From Phycisphaerales bacterium (lineage in GTDB: Bacteria; Planctomycetota; Phycisphaerae; Phycisphaerales; UBA5793), in the NCBI GenBank assembly GCA_020852515.1, contig JADZAS010000019.1, positions 1 through 55,736 of the forward strand: a stretch of 55,736 nucleotides of DNA, written 5' to 3'. The translations under genes were made by a program, and so were the position numbers. The number at the start of each line of letters is the position of its first letter. Position 1 is the first letter of the stretch. This document shows positions 25,357 through 34,253 of the stretch, in pieces. The notes under the pieces were generated by a model. That model saw nothing but the letters and a program-made list of their open reading frames with translations, had not been told where the DNA came from and did no database searches.

Positions 25357-26897
25357 TGACGCTCATGCAGCAGTCCCAGACCCGCGATGGAATCACGATC
25401 ATCGATCCGCTGCATCAGGTGAGCTTCGGCGAACCGCCGGAGATTCAGGGATTTGCGTTCGACCCAGGTGGCGGCAGCGCCATCCTGCATCTCCACGGTC
25501 CGTCGATTGACCTGTGGGACGTGCTGCTGCACTTCAATGGACACGCCGCGGGTATCGTGGGCGGCCTTGGCTCGCTGCTCGTGCTCATCGTGATCTGGCG
25601 TCGATACCGACATCCGCAACAGGTCGGTCGCAGGTACTGCCGCAAGTGCAATTACGATGTCTCCGAGCAGTTTGAGTCCCATGGTCCATCTTTGTCGAGT
25701 TCACCCGCGCGGTGTCCAGAGTGCGGTTCATTATGCGACAGGCGGGGGATCCGACTCGGGCAGACTCTTGCAAGACGCCTGCTGGTTCCGGTGGGGTTTC
25801 TGCTGCTGCTTGCAGCAGGATCAGGGACGTTCTATGCACTGCGGCAGCCATTGCGAGCTGCAGCCGCTGACTGGTTCAGCTGGCCGTCCGCCGCGCTGAC
25901 CGAGCGTTCACAAAAGCCAAAATGGGCATGGCTCACGCAGTTCAAGCGGCAGGGTGATGTGCTGATGCGATTCGACCTTGCCACCGGAACGCAGACGCAA
26001 ATGCTCTACGGCTCAGATGCCGCCACATACGGCCCACTCATTGCCAGTTCAGATTTCTCCGTCGTGTATCTCGCCGGATGGGATGGGCCTGTAAGCATCT
26101 CCACACGCGACGGGCGCGTCGTCGACTGCCCCGATTCCTCCCTTGCCGTCAGCAGCGACCTCGGTGCTCCTCTCGTCGTGCATCAGGAGCCGGAGACCGG
26201 AGCGGTGTACTGCTTCGGCCTCACTGGCAATGAGAACGTACTGTTGCGCTGGAACACGTCCACGGGGCGAATCACGCGCGTCTTCGGGCATACAGCCTAC
26301 GAATACCGGCCCGGTGAACCAGTTGAGCGCACCCTGCAGCGCCTCGCGCCTGGCGGTCCGGCTGCATGGCTCTCGGCCCCGACGTTCATGGAATCGTACA
26401 ACCGCAAACAGGCCATTCTCTACCTGCTTGACGAGGACGGGAAGGAGGTGCGCTCGATCGATCTTGGCGAATCAATCGATTACGGCGCTTATCCGGCCGT
26501 AACCGCCGATGGAACTCGCGCCTTCTTTCCTACCACATTCGGTAACGGCGTGCGCGGCGTCGACCTGACGACCGGCGAGTCGCTCGGCGTGTTGCGACTG
26601 CCGGGCTGGGCCCCTTCGCACACATGGTGCGTGATTCTCTCGCCCGGCGGGCGGTATCTCTTCGTCGCGAACGACTCCGTCTGGGTGCGCGATACGAGCA
26701 CCGGTCGCTGGGTCGCCCGGCTGAACATTCCGTCGAATCTGTACGGGATCAGACTGTGCGTTTCACCCGATGGCCGCTGGTTGGGAGCGACAGCTCAGCG
26801 TGACCCGAATGCCGCCGAAACGGCGCCGGGACTGCAATACGCTCATGACCTCGTCATCTGGGATCTCTCCTCGCTGCCGATAGACTCGCGGCCGTAG
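25356..26897 (+). CDS. Membrane-anchored zinc-ribbon beta-propeller protein
   Basis: 513 residues if started at ATG 25356, whose A is the last base of the previous stop (TAATG); a GTG at 25350 is the alternative. A first TM segment lies at ~residues 66-83 (AAGIVGGLGSLLVLIVIW). Next is a zinc ribbon, CRKCNYDVS ... CPECG, with an unusually long spacer. A second TM segment is at ~143-162. The remaining ~330 residues contain repeats of the type LLRWNTSTGRI, GVDLTTGESLGVL and VWVRDTSTGRWVARL, as in WD40/YVTN-like propellers. Coupled to the GxDxY-repeat gene, so perhaps one complex. Function unknown. Confidence 0.75.
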   Translation: MTLMQQSQTRDGITIIDPLHQVSFGEPPEIQGFAFDPGGGSAILHLHGPSIDLWDVLLHFNGHAAGIVGGLGSLLVLIVIWRRYRHPQQVGRRYCRKCNYDVSEQFESHGPSLSSSPARCPECGSLCDRRGIRLGQTLARRLLVPVGFLLLLAAGSGTFYALRQPLRAAAADWFSWPSAALTERSQKPKWAWLTQFKRQGDVLMRFDLATGTQTQMLYGSDAATYGPLIASSDFSVVYLAGWDGPVSISTRDGRVVDCPDSSLAVSSDLGAPLVVHQEPETGAVYCFGLTGNENVLLRWNTSTGRITRVFGHTAYEYRPGEPVERTLQRLAPGGPAAWLSAPTFMESYNRKQAILYLLDEDGKEVRSIDLGESIDYGAYPAVTADGTRAFFPTTFGNGVRGVDLTTGESLGVLRLPGWAPSHTWCVILSPGGRYLFVANDSVWVRDTSTGRWVARLNIPSNLYGIRLCVSPDGRWLGATAQRDPNAAETAPGLQYAHDLVIWDLSSLPIDSRP

Positions 26898-27028
26898 GCG
26901 AGAACGAGTGATCGGACGTGCCTGTGCAGCGCCGAAGCGCAGGATTTGGGGCTGGCACCGCAGTAAGAGCGTGTATACTGAGGCGGCCGCAAGGCCCGAT
27001 CTCCGCAACCTCATCGCACGGAGCCGTC

Positions 27029-28285
27029 ATGAACAATCGCTGTCTTCGTACGATCACCCTTCTGCTCGGATTCACGAGTTCCGTTTCTCCCGCTCTGGCT
27101 CAACCTGGATCGCACACACCTCACCGGAGCGACGGCGTGGCGCCTGTCTGGCCGGAACTCAGCCGGCCGCGCGTGCCGGCGGGCAGCCCGCTGCCGCCTC
27201 GCTTCGCGCCGCAGGGGCAGCGTCCGATCATCATGCTCACGGGCTACTGGCCGCCGTCGAACGAGGCGCTGCGCCGCTTCAGCACCAATCCGGATCAGAA
27301 TCCCGACGGCTGGGTCGGATCGAACTGGGAGAACAGCGGCTACGACGTGATGTCCTACTTTCCCGAGTTTGTCCCGCCGAACTGCAACAACTGCGGTCGG
27401 GGCATGGGCGATCTCGAAGTCGATTACCAGGACACCTCCGAAGACTTCTGGCGCATCGCCGATTCGCTCAAGCCCATCGCGATCATCACCTTCAGCCGCG
27501 GGCAGATCGACCTGAGTTGGGAGGTCGAGTTCAACCAGTACAACCGCCTCGTGTGGATCAACGACTACACGCCGCCGTATCAGCCGACGCCCGCACCTCC
27601 GGATGGCTCGGTCCCGGCGAATCACTTGCGGACATCGAAACTGCCCGTCGAAGAGATTGCCACGGCCGTGCGCAACGCCAACCTCGGCCTGAACGCGTTC
27701 GTTTGTTATGCGCACGATGGCGGCGGTTTTCTCTCCGAGTTCGAGGCGTATCACGGCGTGTGGTACCAGGCGATTCACAACTCGCCCGCCGACCCGGATT
27801 GGTGCATCGCCGCCGGTCATGTGCACGTGGGCGGCTTGATCTCCTGGGAGACGGCGCGGCTGGCCGCGGAGGTCACGCTGCGTGAAGTGATCCGCCGCGT
27901 CGATGATGTCGTGGCCACGACGGTCGTGCAGGAAGACATCGGCTACGGCGGGCCGGGCAGCGCCAGGCTCACCGTCGCGGGCGATGCGCTCGGGCCCGGC
28001 GGGCTGGCGGACCTGATGATCTATGACGCGCCGGCGAACGCCGAAGTGGTCGTGCTGGGCTCGCGACACTTCCACCCACGGAACTACGCGGGCGGGATGG
28101 TCGTGCCGACCCCGCCAAGCATCGTCAAGCGCGTGACGACGGATGAGAACGGCCGCTACTTCCGTCCGGAAATCACCGGCGGCCGTGGGCCGTATTCGTT
28201 CTACCTCCAGGCCATCTGCAACGACCCCTCTCAACCGCAAGGCAAGGCAATCACCAACGCGGTGCGGCTGGAGTTTCTACGCTAA
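27029..28285 (+). CDS. Secreted protein, possibly pyroglutamyl-peptidase-like (C15) with C-terminal module
   Basis: 418 residues from ATG 27029. There is a signal peptide (~1-25, ending ALAQ). RPIIMLTGYWPPSNEA near residue 70, FVCYAHDGGGF in the middle and AAGHVHVGG later echo the GFxPF, YxCN and GFxHxP landmarks of C15 peptidases. The match is remote and I do not see an unambiguous Glu-Cys-His triad. The last ~100 residues (ADLMIYDAPANAEVVVLG ... YLQAI ... ITNAVRLEF) resemble the SNVV-type C-terminal module of other exported proteins here. A TATACT box at ~26976 could be its -10. Confidence 0.6.
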   Translation: MNNRCLRTITLLLGFTSSVSPALAQPGSHTPHRSDGVAPVWPELSRPRVPAGSPLPPRFAPQGQRPIIMLTGYWPPSNEALRRFSTNPDQNPDGWVGSNWENSGYDVMSYFPEFVPPNCNNCGRGMGDLEVDYQDTSEDFWRIADSLKPIAIITFSRGQIDLSWEVEFNQYNRLVWINDYTPPYQPTPAPPDGSVPANHLRTSKLPVEEIATAVRNANLGLNAFVCYAHDGGGFLSEFEAYHGVWYQAIHNSPADPDWCIAAGHVHVGGLISWETARLAAEVTLREVIRRVDDVVATTVVQEDIGYGGPGSARLTVAGDALGPGGLADLMIYDAPANAEVVVLGSRHFHPRNYAGGMVVPTPPSIVKRVTTDENGRYFRPEITGGRGPYSFYLQAICNDPSQPQGKAITNAVRLEFLR

Positions 28286-28451
28286 GCGGCCGCGCTTCGG
28301 GGCAGCAGCAAGACTGGGTAAGCCGTACGGGTTGAGCGAACAATCTCGGCGGCTCCAGAGTATCACTCATGCAGCCGCCCGCGGCGCTTCCCAATAATGG
28401 AGGGACCAGCGCCTCAAGGGCCGATGGTGCTTTCCAGAGGTTCACTCATCC

Positions 28452-29135
28452 ATGATCTTCGATCCCATGTACTTCGTGTTTCTGGCGCCGGCCATGATTC
28501 TCGCACTGTGGGCGCAGGCCAAGGTGAGCAGCGCCTACGCGAAAATGAGCCGCGTGCCGGTGAGCAGCGGGCTGACGGGCGCCCAGGCGGCCCAGCGCGT
28601 GCTGCGCGACGCCGGCTGCTTTGACGTCGGCATCGAGATGACCCAGGGCATGCTCAGCGACCATTACGATCCCCGGCACAAGGTGCTGCGCCTCAGTCCG
28701 CAGGTGTACTCCGGCCGGTCGATCGCGTCGGTGGGGGTGGCGTGCCATGAGGCCGGCCACGCGCTGCAGCACGCGGCCAACTACGGGCCAATGGCCATCC
28801 GCAACGCCATCGTTCCCGTCGCCAGCATCGGCAGCGGCCTGTCGTGGATTCTCATCATCGCCGGCATGTTCATGGCCGTCACCGGCCTCATCTGGGCGGG
28901 CATCGCGCTCTTCTCTTCGGTCGTGGTCTTCCAACTCGTCAACCTGCCCGTGGAGTTCGACGCGAGTAAGCGGGCCCGCGTGGAACTGCTTCGAACCGGC
29001 ATCGTTTCGCACGCCGAAGACGCACAGGTGGGCAAGGTGCTCAACGCCGCGGCCATGACCTACGTTGCGGCCACGCTCACCGCCGTGCTGCAACTGCTCT
29101 ACTTCGTCTCGCTGGCCAGCGGCCGGCGCGATTGA
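28452..29135 (+). CDS. YugP-type membrane zinc metallopeptidase
   Basis: 227 residues. HEAGH at residues 99-103 is the zinc motif, within VGVACHEAGHALQHA. GQMLSDHYDP-type residues (GMLSDHYDPRHKVLRL) precede it. Hydrophobic segments occur at the N-terminus, at ~120-165 and at the C-terminus. This layout matches the Zn_peptidase_2 family (PF04298; B. subtilis YugP), membrane proteins with cytoplasmic or juxtamembrane active sites. Substrate unknown. Confidence 0.92.
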   Translation: MIFDPMYFVFLAPAMILALWAQAKVSSAYAKMSRVPVSSGLTGAQAAQRVLRDAGCFDVGIEMTQGMLSDHYDPRHKVLRLSPQVYSGRSIASVGVACHEAGHALQHAANYGPMAIRNAIVPVASIGSGLSWILIIAGMFMAVTGLIWAGIALFSSVVVFQLVNLPVEFDASKRARVELLRTGIVSHAEDAQVGKVLNAAAMTYVAATLTAVLQLLYFVSLASGRRD

Positions 29136-29187
29136 GCAGGCGCTCCCATCGCTGCCCGAATCTCCCACAGTCGACTACCATCGCCGC

Positions 29188-30291
29188 ATGAGTGAGCCCT
29201 CCAGGACTCGCCCGCGCCGCCGGAGATGGATCGCGATCGTGCTTGCGGCGCTCGGGGTGGCGCTCGGCTATCTGCTGCTCTGGCCCATCGACGTGGACCC
29301 GCTCGCGTGGCAGCCGCCGACCGGCCCGCCGCTTGCCGGTGCGCAGTCGAGTGAATTCGATCTCTCCGCCGTCGAACTGCTCGGGCAGGACGCCAGCGAC
29401 GGGCCCGAGGACGTGGCCATCGACGAACTGGGGCGGCTCTACGCCGGCATGCTCGACGGCCGCATCGTGCGCTTCGATCGCGACGGCCAGAACGCAGAGA
29501 TTCTCGGCGACACGGGCGGCCGACCGCTCGGCCTCGATTTCGACCCCGAGGGTCATCTGATCGTCGCCGACGCATACAAGGGGCTGCTTTGTATTGACCC
29601 CAGCGGCGCCATCACCGTCCTGGCTGTCGAGCACGACGGCGTGCCCTTCATGTTTACTGACGACGTAGATGTGGCGCCCAGCGGGATGATCTACTTCACC
29701 GACGCCTCGAGCCGGCGCGGGCTCAATGACTACGACATCGACTTCATCGAGCAGCGCGGCTCGGGCCGGCTCATGCGCTACGACCCCGCGACGAAGCAGA
29801 CCGAACTGCTGCTGGGCGAACTTAACTTCGCCAACGGCGTCGCGGTGTCTCCCGATGAGTCATTCGTCCTCGTCAACGAGACGGCGCGTTATTGCATCCA
29901 TCGCGTGTGGCTGACGGGAGCGCGCGCCGGCGAGTCGGAGATCTTCATCGACAATCTCCCCGGCTTTCCGGATGGCGTTTCGTGCAACGGCACGGATCGA
30001 TTCTGGGTGGCGATCGTCTCGCCGCGCTCGCCGGTGCTGGATTTTGTGCATCCGCGGCCGTGGCTCAAGCGGGCCATGTGCCGCCTGCCGCGCTCGATGC
30101 TGCCCAAGCCGCAGCACAGCGGCCTGGTGCTCGGACTTGATCTCGATGGCGCTCCGGTCGAAATGCTGCGCGATCCGTCTGGCGAGCACTTCTCGCTGAT
30201 CACCAGCGTTGAGGAGCATGACGGCATGCTCTACCTCGGCAGCCTCTCGCGGCCGAACTTCGCGCGGGCGCCGCGCCCCGAGCCGAAGTGA
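29188..30291 (+). CDS. SMP-30/strictosidine-synthase-like beta-propeller protein
   Basis: 367 residues from ATG 29188. A TM or signal-anchor segment (IAIVLAALGVALGYLLLW, ~14-31) precedes a six-bladed propeller: GPEDVAIDELGRLYAGMLDGRIVR, GLDFDPEGHLIVADAYKGL, YFTDASSRR, NFANGVAVSPDESFVLVNE, GFPDGVSCNGTDRFWVA. The fold matches strictosidine synthase and APMAP relatives, which hydrolyse lactones or esters at a central metal site. The physiological substrate cannot be told. Confidence 0.88.
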   Translation: MSEPSRTRPRRRRWIAIVLAALGVALGYLLLWPIDVDPLAWQPPTGPPLAGAQSSEFDLSAVELLGQDASDGPEDVAIDELGRLYAGMLDGRIVRFDRDGQNAEILGDTGGRPLGLDFDPEGHLIVADAYKGLLCIDPSGAITVLAVEHDGVPFMFTDDVDVAPSGMIYFTDASSRRGLNDYDIDFIEQRGSGRLMRYDPATKQTELLLGELNFANGVAVSPDESFVLVNETARYCIHRVWLTGARAGESEIFIDNLPGFPDGVSCNGTDRFWVAIVSPRSPVLDFVHPRPWLKRAMCRLPRSMLPKPQHSGLVLGLDLDGAPVEMLRDPSGEHFSLITSVEEHDGMLYLGSLSRPNFARAPRPEPK

Positions 30292-30326
30292 CGATGGCGC
30301 GGCCGCCGCGTAGAGTTGCCCAGCCT

Positions 30327-30414
30327 GGTGAGGTGCCCGAGCGGCTGAAGGGACCGGTCTTGAAAACCGGTGTAGGACTTGTTCTTACCGTGGGTTCGAA
30401 TCCCACCCTCACCG
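30327..30414 (+). tRNA. tRNA-Ser(TGA)
   Basis: Acceptor arms GGTGAGG (30327-30333) and CCTCACC (30407-30413) with G discriminator. Anticodon arm CCGGT-CTTGAAA-ACCGG gives anticodon TGA. A long variable arm is present, as in class II tRNAs, and the T-arm GTGGGTTCGAATCCCAC is perfect. No encoded CCA. Confidence 0.97.
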
Positions 30415-30576
30415 TTGTCTGAGGCGGTCCAAGTGCGGCCGCAAAATCAGAGTCGATGCCGCGCTGGTTGCCCGGTCCGTTCCGGCCGGGACAATGCCAG
30501 TGGGAGGGAACGTGGCAAGGGGCGCTCCGGCGCGTTGCGTGGATGCGGCGGCGCTGCTCCCAAGAGGAGAGAGAAC

Positions 30577-32394
30577 ATGATGCAGTGCATCCCGCAAAAG
30601 CGCCGACTGGCGGCGCTGGCTGTAACCGCCGCCTCGCTGAATCTGGCCCTCACCGGCGTGGTCCATGCGCAGATCACCTCGCGCTACCGCGTGCAGGAGA
30701 TTCCAATCATCAGCAACCACGACGCGAACCGCGCGCTGGCGATCAACGACTTCGGCGTAGTCACGGGCTACCACGCCACGGCGTTCGACGTGCGCGCCGC
30801 GTTTCGCTATCGCGCGCACACCGGCCAGTCCACGCTGCTCGATCCGCTCCCCGGCGACTTCGAGACCGAAGGCTTCGACATCAGTTACGTCGGCACCGTC
30901 GTGGGCGTCTCCGATATCGAGCCCGCGCGATGGATCGGCTCGAACTCGAGCGCCACGGCCATGGGCGGCTCGACCCGTTCGGCCGAAGGAATTAACCGCC
31001 TCGATCGCATCACCGGCTATCGCGACACCGCTAACGGGCCGCGCGCCTACCTGTGGTCGTCCTCCGGCGGATTTGTCGATCTCCCGACGCTCGGCGGCAA
31101 CCAGGGCTTCGGCTACGACGTGAACAACAGCGATGTCGTATGCGGCGGCGCACGCATCCTCAACAGCAGCACCCTGCACGCGTTTATCTGGAGCAGCGGC
31201 GGGGGCATCACCGATCTCGGCACGCTCTCGCCGTTCACCGATTCCGTCGCCAACGCGGTGAACGAACACAATCAGGTCGCCTGCGATGCGTTCAACTTCA
31301 ACGGCTTCGCGGACGAGCGCGCGTTTCTCTGGGACAGCGGCGTGCGCACCAATCTCGGCGTTCTGCCCGGCGGCGCCTCCGTCAGGGCCAACGACATCAA
31401 CGACGACGCCGTCATCGTCGGCGACTGCTACTTCAACGGCTCAGGCAGCCGGGCCATCATGTGGTACCGCGGACAGATGACCGATCTGAACGACCTCATT
31501 CCGCTCAACTCCGGCTGGACGCTGCAGGTGGCCACCGGCGTGAACAACCTCGGCGAAATCTGCGGCTACGGGCAGAAGAACGGCCGCACGCAGGGCTTCG
31601 TGCTCATCCCCAACTACACGCGCGGCACGATCATGTGCAACAACTCCGACGAAGACCGCATGTACGTGCTCAACCCGGATACCGGCGACTTCCTGCGCAC
31701 GTTCGATACCGGCTTTGCCGACGACGGCGTCGAGATCATCGACGATGATCTGAGCCCGCTGCAGGGCGGACTGCTGCTGCTCGCGGATCGGGCCTCGGGC
31801 TCCATCTTCAAGATCCAGGAAAACGGCGATCTGTTCGGCACGTTCGGCACGATTCCCTCTGGACAGTTGCGCGGGATCGCCACGTCCTTTGGCGACTACA
31901 TCGTCGGCGCCACTTCGACCGGCTTTCGCGCCTGGAACCGTTTCGGCACGCTTCAAACTGATACGGTCAGCGGCAACTTCTACGACGTCTTCCTGCTCGC
32001 GCTCGGCGGCAACCACAAGTATTACGTCATGAGCGAGATCAACGACGACGCCATCGAGGGCTATCGGCTCAACCTGCGCTTCTTCGGCCGCACGACCCCG
32101 GGAGGCATCGACTTCCCGCAGCAGATCACGACCATCAACAACAACAATCAGTATGCCGTCGCTGCATTCAACGCCGGGCGCATTCAGAAGATCCGCGTCA
32201 CCACGGGTCAACTGCAGGGATCATTCGCCGTCAACGGCTCGCCGCGCGGCGTGATCCAGTTGCCCTCTGGGAACCTGCTGGTGAGCACGACCACGGGGAT
32301 TCACGAATACCAGGTCAACGGAACGTTCGTGCGAACGGTACTGGCCGGGGGCGGGTACCAGTACCTGAGCAAGTGCTACAACTTCGATCCCTGA
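30577..32394 (+). CDS. HAF-repeat secreted protein with C-terminal propeller
   Basis: 605 residues from ATG 30577, preceded by AAGAGGAGAGAG. The signal peptide ends near VVHAQ. Residues ~40-360 hold tandem HAF-type units (AFRYRAHTGQSTLLDPLPG, AYLWSSSGGFVDLPTLGG, AFIWSSGGGITDLGTLSP, AFLWDSGVRTNLGVLPGG), a family of exported proteins without known activity. Residues ~365-605 are a different beta-propeller (YVLNPDTGDFLRTFDTG, GGLLLLADRASGSIFKI, GIDFPQQ, GNLLVSTTTGIHEYQVNG). That half is clearly homologous to the whole protein at 42188-43003. A strong terminator follows. Confidence 0.88.
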   Translation: MMQCIPQKRRLAALAVTAASLNLALTGVVHAQITSRYRVQEIPIISNHDANRALAINDFGVVTGYHATAFDVRAAFRYRAHTGQSTLLDPLPGDFETEGFDISYVGTVVGVSDIEPARWIGSNSSATAMGGSTRSAEGINRLDRITGYRDTANGPRAYLWSSSGGFVDLPTLGGNQGFGYDVNNSDVVCGGARILNSSTLHAFIWSSGGGITDLGTLSPFTDSVANAVNEHNQVACDAFNFNGFADERAFLWDSGVRTNLGVLPGGASVRANDINDDAVIVGDCYFNGSGSRAIMWYRGQMTDLNDLIPLNSGWTLQVATGVNNLGEICGYGQKNGRTQGFVLIPNYTRGTIMCNNSDEDRMYVLNPDTGDFLRTFDTGFADDGVEIIDDDLSPLQGGLLLLADRASGSIFKIQENGDLFGTFGTIPSGQLRGIATSFGDYIVGATSTGFRAWNRFGTLQTDTVSGNFYDVFLLALGGNHKYYVMSEINDDAIEGYRLNLRFFGRTTPGGIDFPQQITTINNNNQYAVAAFNAGRIQKIRVTTGQLQGSFAVNGSPRGVIQLPSGNLLVSTTTGIHEYQVNGTFVRTVLAGGGYQYLSKCYNFDP

Positions 32395-32398
32395 TGCG

Positions 32399-32436
32399 GC
32401 TCAATATGGCTGAACGTCAGCCTTCCAGGCTGAATG
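32399..32436 (+). other. tRNA-Gly D/anticodon-arm-like fragment
   Basis: GTCAGCCTTCCAGGCTGAAT here differs by one base from the anticodon arm of the real tRNA-Gly at 33301, and CTCAAT upstream also matches its D-arm region. Acceptor and T arms are absent. It abuts the terminator at 32433. It could be a partial tRNA duplicate or coincidence. Confidence 0.5.
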
Positions 32437-32469
32437 CCCGGGAAGGCGATTGCCTTCCCGGGCATTTTT
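32433..32469 (+). terminator. Rho-independent terminator of the HAF gene
   Basis: A perfect 15-bp stem (AATGCCCGGGAAGGC with its complement at 32452-32466), loop GATT, then a T-run (TTTTT spanning the stem end). Confidence 0.95.
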
Positions 32470-32543
32470 GCTCGTTGCAGCATCTCCGCAGCGGCTTTGG
32501 CCACTGCCTGGGCGCTATGGAGAGAGAGAAACGACGGCCAAGC

Positions 32544-33071
32544 TCACTGTCTGACGATCTCGACGACGTTGCTGGTTGAGCATGGGTTGCCGTCCTCCAC
32601 AATCATCTGGATGGCCGTGCCGCAAAGGGCCCCATGGTAGTTCCGGTTTATTCCGCCCGAGCCAGTTGAACCCGTGCGGCCCTGGTAAAGGAGTTGCAGT
32701 CCGCGGCTGCTCAGGCCAAGCCTGGTTCCGCCACACACGCCGCCTGGCAGAGTGAAGTTGCCTACGCCGTCAGCCACCGCAATCCCCATGCGCCGATACG
32801 GAGTAGCGTTTTGCCAGTTGATGCCCAGGCTCCAGCGGCAGTCGCCTCTCACGGAGAGGATCAGGCCCGCCGGGGTCTGTTCATCGTCTTTCCACAGAGC
32901 CACGTCGGACGCAGCAGGTTCTGCGATTCGGTCGATCGGGCCCGGTGCGCTGATGGCAGCGGCGACTTCGCCGCGCTCGATGCTCCCACTGTGAAACAGG
33001 GGATCCGCGGCGGCGCCGGCTCCCACCATTGCAGCGCTGGCAAGGCACAGTAGGTGACTGAATCGCATCAT
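32544..33071 (-). CDS. Secreted protein with C-terminal Cys/SNVV module
   Basis: 175 residues from ATG 33071 (GGGAGAG just upstream; ATGATG doublet). A signal peptide ends around GAGAAADP. The mature part is a short linker plus a domain with LILSVRGDCRWSLGINW, GVCGGTRLGLSSRGLQLLY and ALCGTAIQMIVEDGNPCSTSNVVEIV. Cys positions and the C-terminal NPC.TSNVV line up with residues ~235-330 of the protein at 7736-8728, so this is close to a free-standing version of that module. Function unknown. Confidence 0.75.
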   Translation of the reverse strand: MMRFSHLLCLASAAMVGAGAAADPLFHSGSIERGEVAAAISAPGPIDRIAEPAASDVALWKDDEQTPAGLILSVRGDCRWSLGINWQNATPYRRMGIAVADGVGNFTLPGGVCGGTRLGLSSRGLQLLYQGRTGSTGSGGINRNYHGALCGTAIQMIVEDGNPCSTSNVVEIVRQ

Positions 33072-33300
33072 GGTCTCTCCCTTTCGCAAAGCAACACTCG
33101 TTCAGGCTGATTTCTACGCCACGCCGGTATGATACCCGATGCCCTCGCAGTTTATCGCGGAAAACCCACCAAAAAAGGTTGGCGCCCGTCTGAGCGCCAT
33201 GCGACTCCGATGCAACCGTCAAGCGCGTGCCGCAACAACGTCGCTCCTTTGGCCTCTCGGCCGCATCCAGCGCTTCGAACAGCCCTATACTCCGCCGCCT

Positions 33301-33372
33301 GCGGGCGTAACTCAATGGTAGAGTGTCAGCCTTCCAAGCTGAATGTTGAGGGTTCGAGTCCCTTCGCCCGCT
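33301..33372 (+). tRNA. tRNA-Gly(TCC)
   Basis: Acceptor GCGGGCG (33301-33307) pairs with CGCCCGC (33365-33371), T discriminator. Anticodon arm TCAGC-CTTCCAA-GCTGA gives anticodon TCC. T-arm GAGGGTTCGAGTCCCTT is present. No encoded CCA. Confidence 0.97.
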
Positions 33373-33390
33373 CTTGACTTTCGACCCCAA

Positions 33391-34080
33391 TCAGTGCGAC
33401 GGCTCGCCGGGCAGGGCGGGTCGCTGCAGCGCCTCCGCGGCGGCTCTCGCGGCGGGTTCCATCGCTCGATCGGCTTCAGACCGCCGTCGAAGAGCGTCAT
33501 AGTCCTGCAGGGCGATGAGTTCATCCACGGTGTACTGCCTGCCGCATTCCGGGCAGGTGCAGTCCGTCTTGCCCACGAGCGAGTAGCCGCAGTCGGCGCA
33601 CTGCACGTTGACCTGACCGGCCAGCGTGTGAATCGCCCGCCCGCGCAGCCCGGCGTAGACGAGGCCGGCAACGTACACGACCGTTGCGGTGATGCCCGCG
33701 ACGACCAGCGCGCTGATCCACAGTTCATCGTTGGGCAAGCGGCTGGCGATGAACACCGCCATCAGAATGACAACGAACCACACCGCGGCGACCACGAACA
33801 GGCCGCGCAGCAGCGGCCCAATGACCGCGTGGCCGACCCACAGCCACGCCAGCAGCAGCACCCAGAGCAGCGCGCCGAACGCGAGGATCGACATCGCCAC
33901 CTCTTCCTGCACGCGATGGTTCGGCGCCGATATCGCGATGGCCACCAGGCACAGCGAGAGCGATGCGCCAAAGCCGCCACTGCTGAGCACGAGGCGGCCG
34001 AAGAACGACAATCGCCCGCGGCGAAAGTCGAGCCACATCGATCGTCCTTCGTCGGGCGATGGAAACAGGCTCCACGGCAT
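33391..34080 (-). CDS. Membrane protein with cytoplasmic zinc ribbon
   Basis: 229 residues; AGGAG precedes ATG 34080. There are four hydrophobic segments at ~30-50, 62-84, 88-112 and 122-148. A ribbon follows: CADCGYSLVG, then CPECGRQYTVDEL. An Arg/Ala/Glu-rich helical tail completes the protein. The CxxCGY...CPECG form is shared with five other proteins in the window, but here the ribbon lies inside a longer cytoplasmic tail. Function unknown; a protein or nucleic-acid binding role is plausible. Confidence 0.8.
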   Translation of the reverse strand: MPWSLFPSPDEGRSMWLDFRRGRLSFFGRLVLSSGGFGASLSLCLVAIAISAPNHRVQEEVAMSILAFGALLWVLLLAWLWVGHAVIGPLLRGLFVVAAVWFVVILMAVFIASRLPNDELWISALVVAGITATVVYVAGLVYAGLRGRAIHTLAGQVNVQCADCGYSLVGKTDCTCPECGRQYTVDELIALQDYDALRRRSEADRAMEPAARAAAEALQRPALPGEPSH

Positions 34081-34253
34081 GGGCCGCTCCTCTCGAAAGT
34101 GATCGAGTGCGTCGAAGTGAGATGCTCGAGATCGTATCAGGCTGCGCTGTCGCCTTCACTTCTCATTCGGAACCGCATAGCACCAGTTGCAGTCAACTCC
34201 TCGCCCGCGGCAGGCACTACTATTTGCCGGCACAACATGAAGGAGACGGACCA

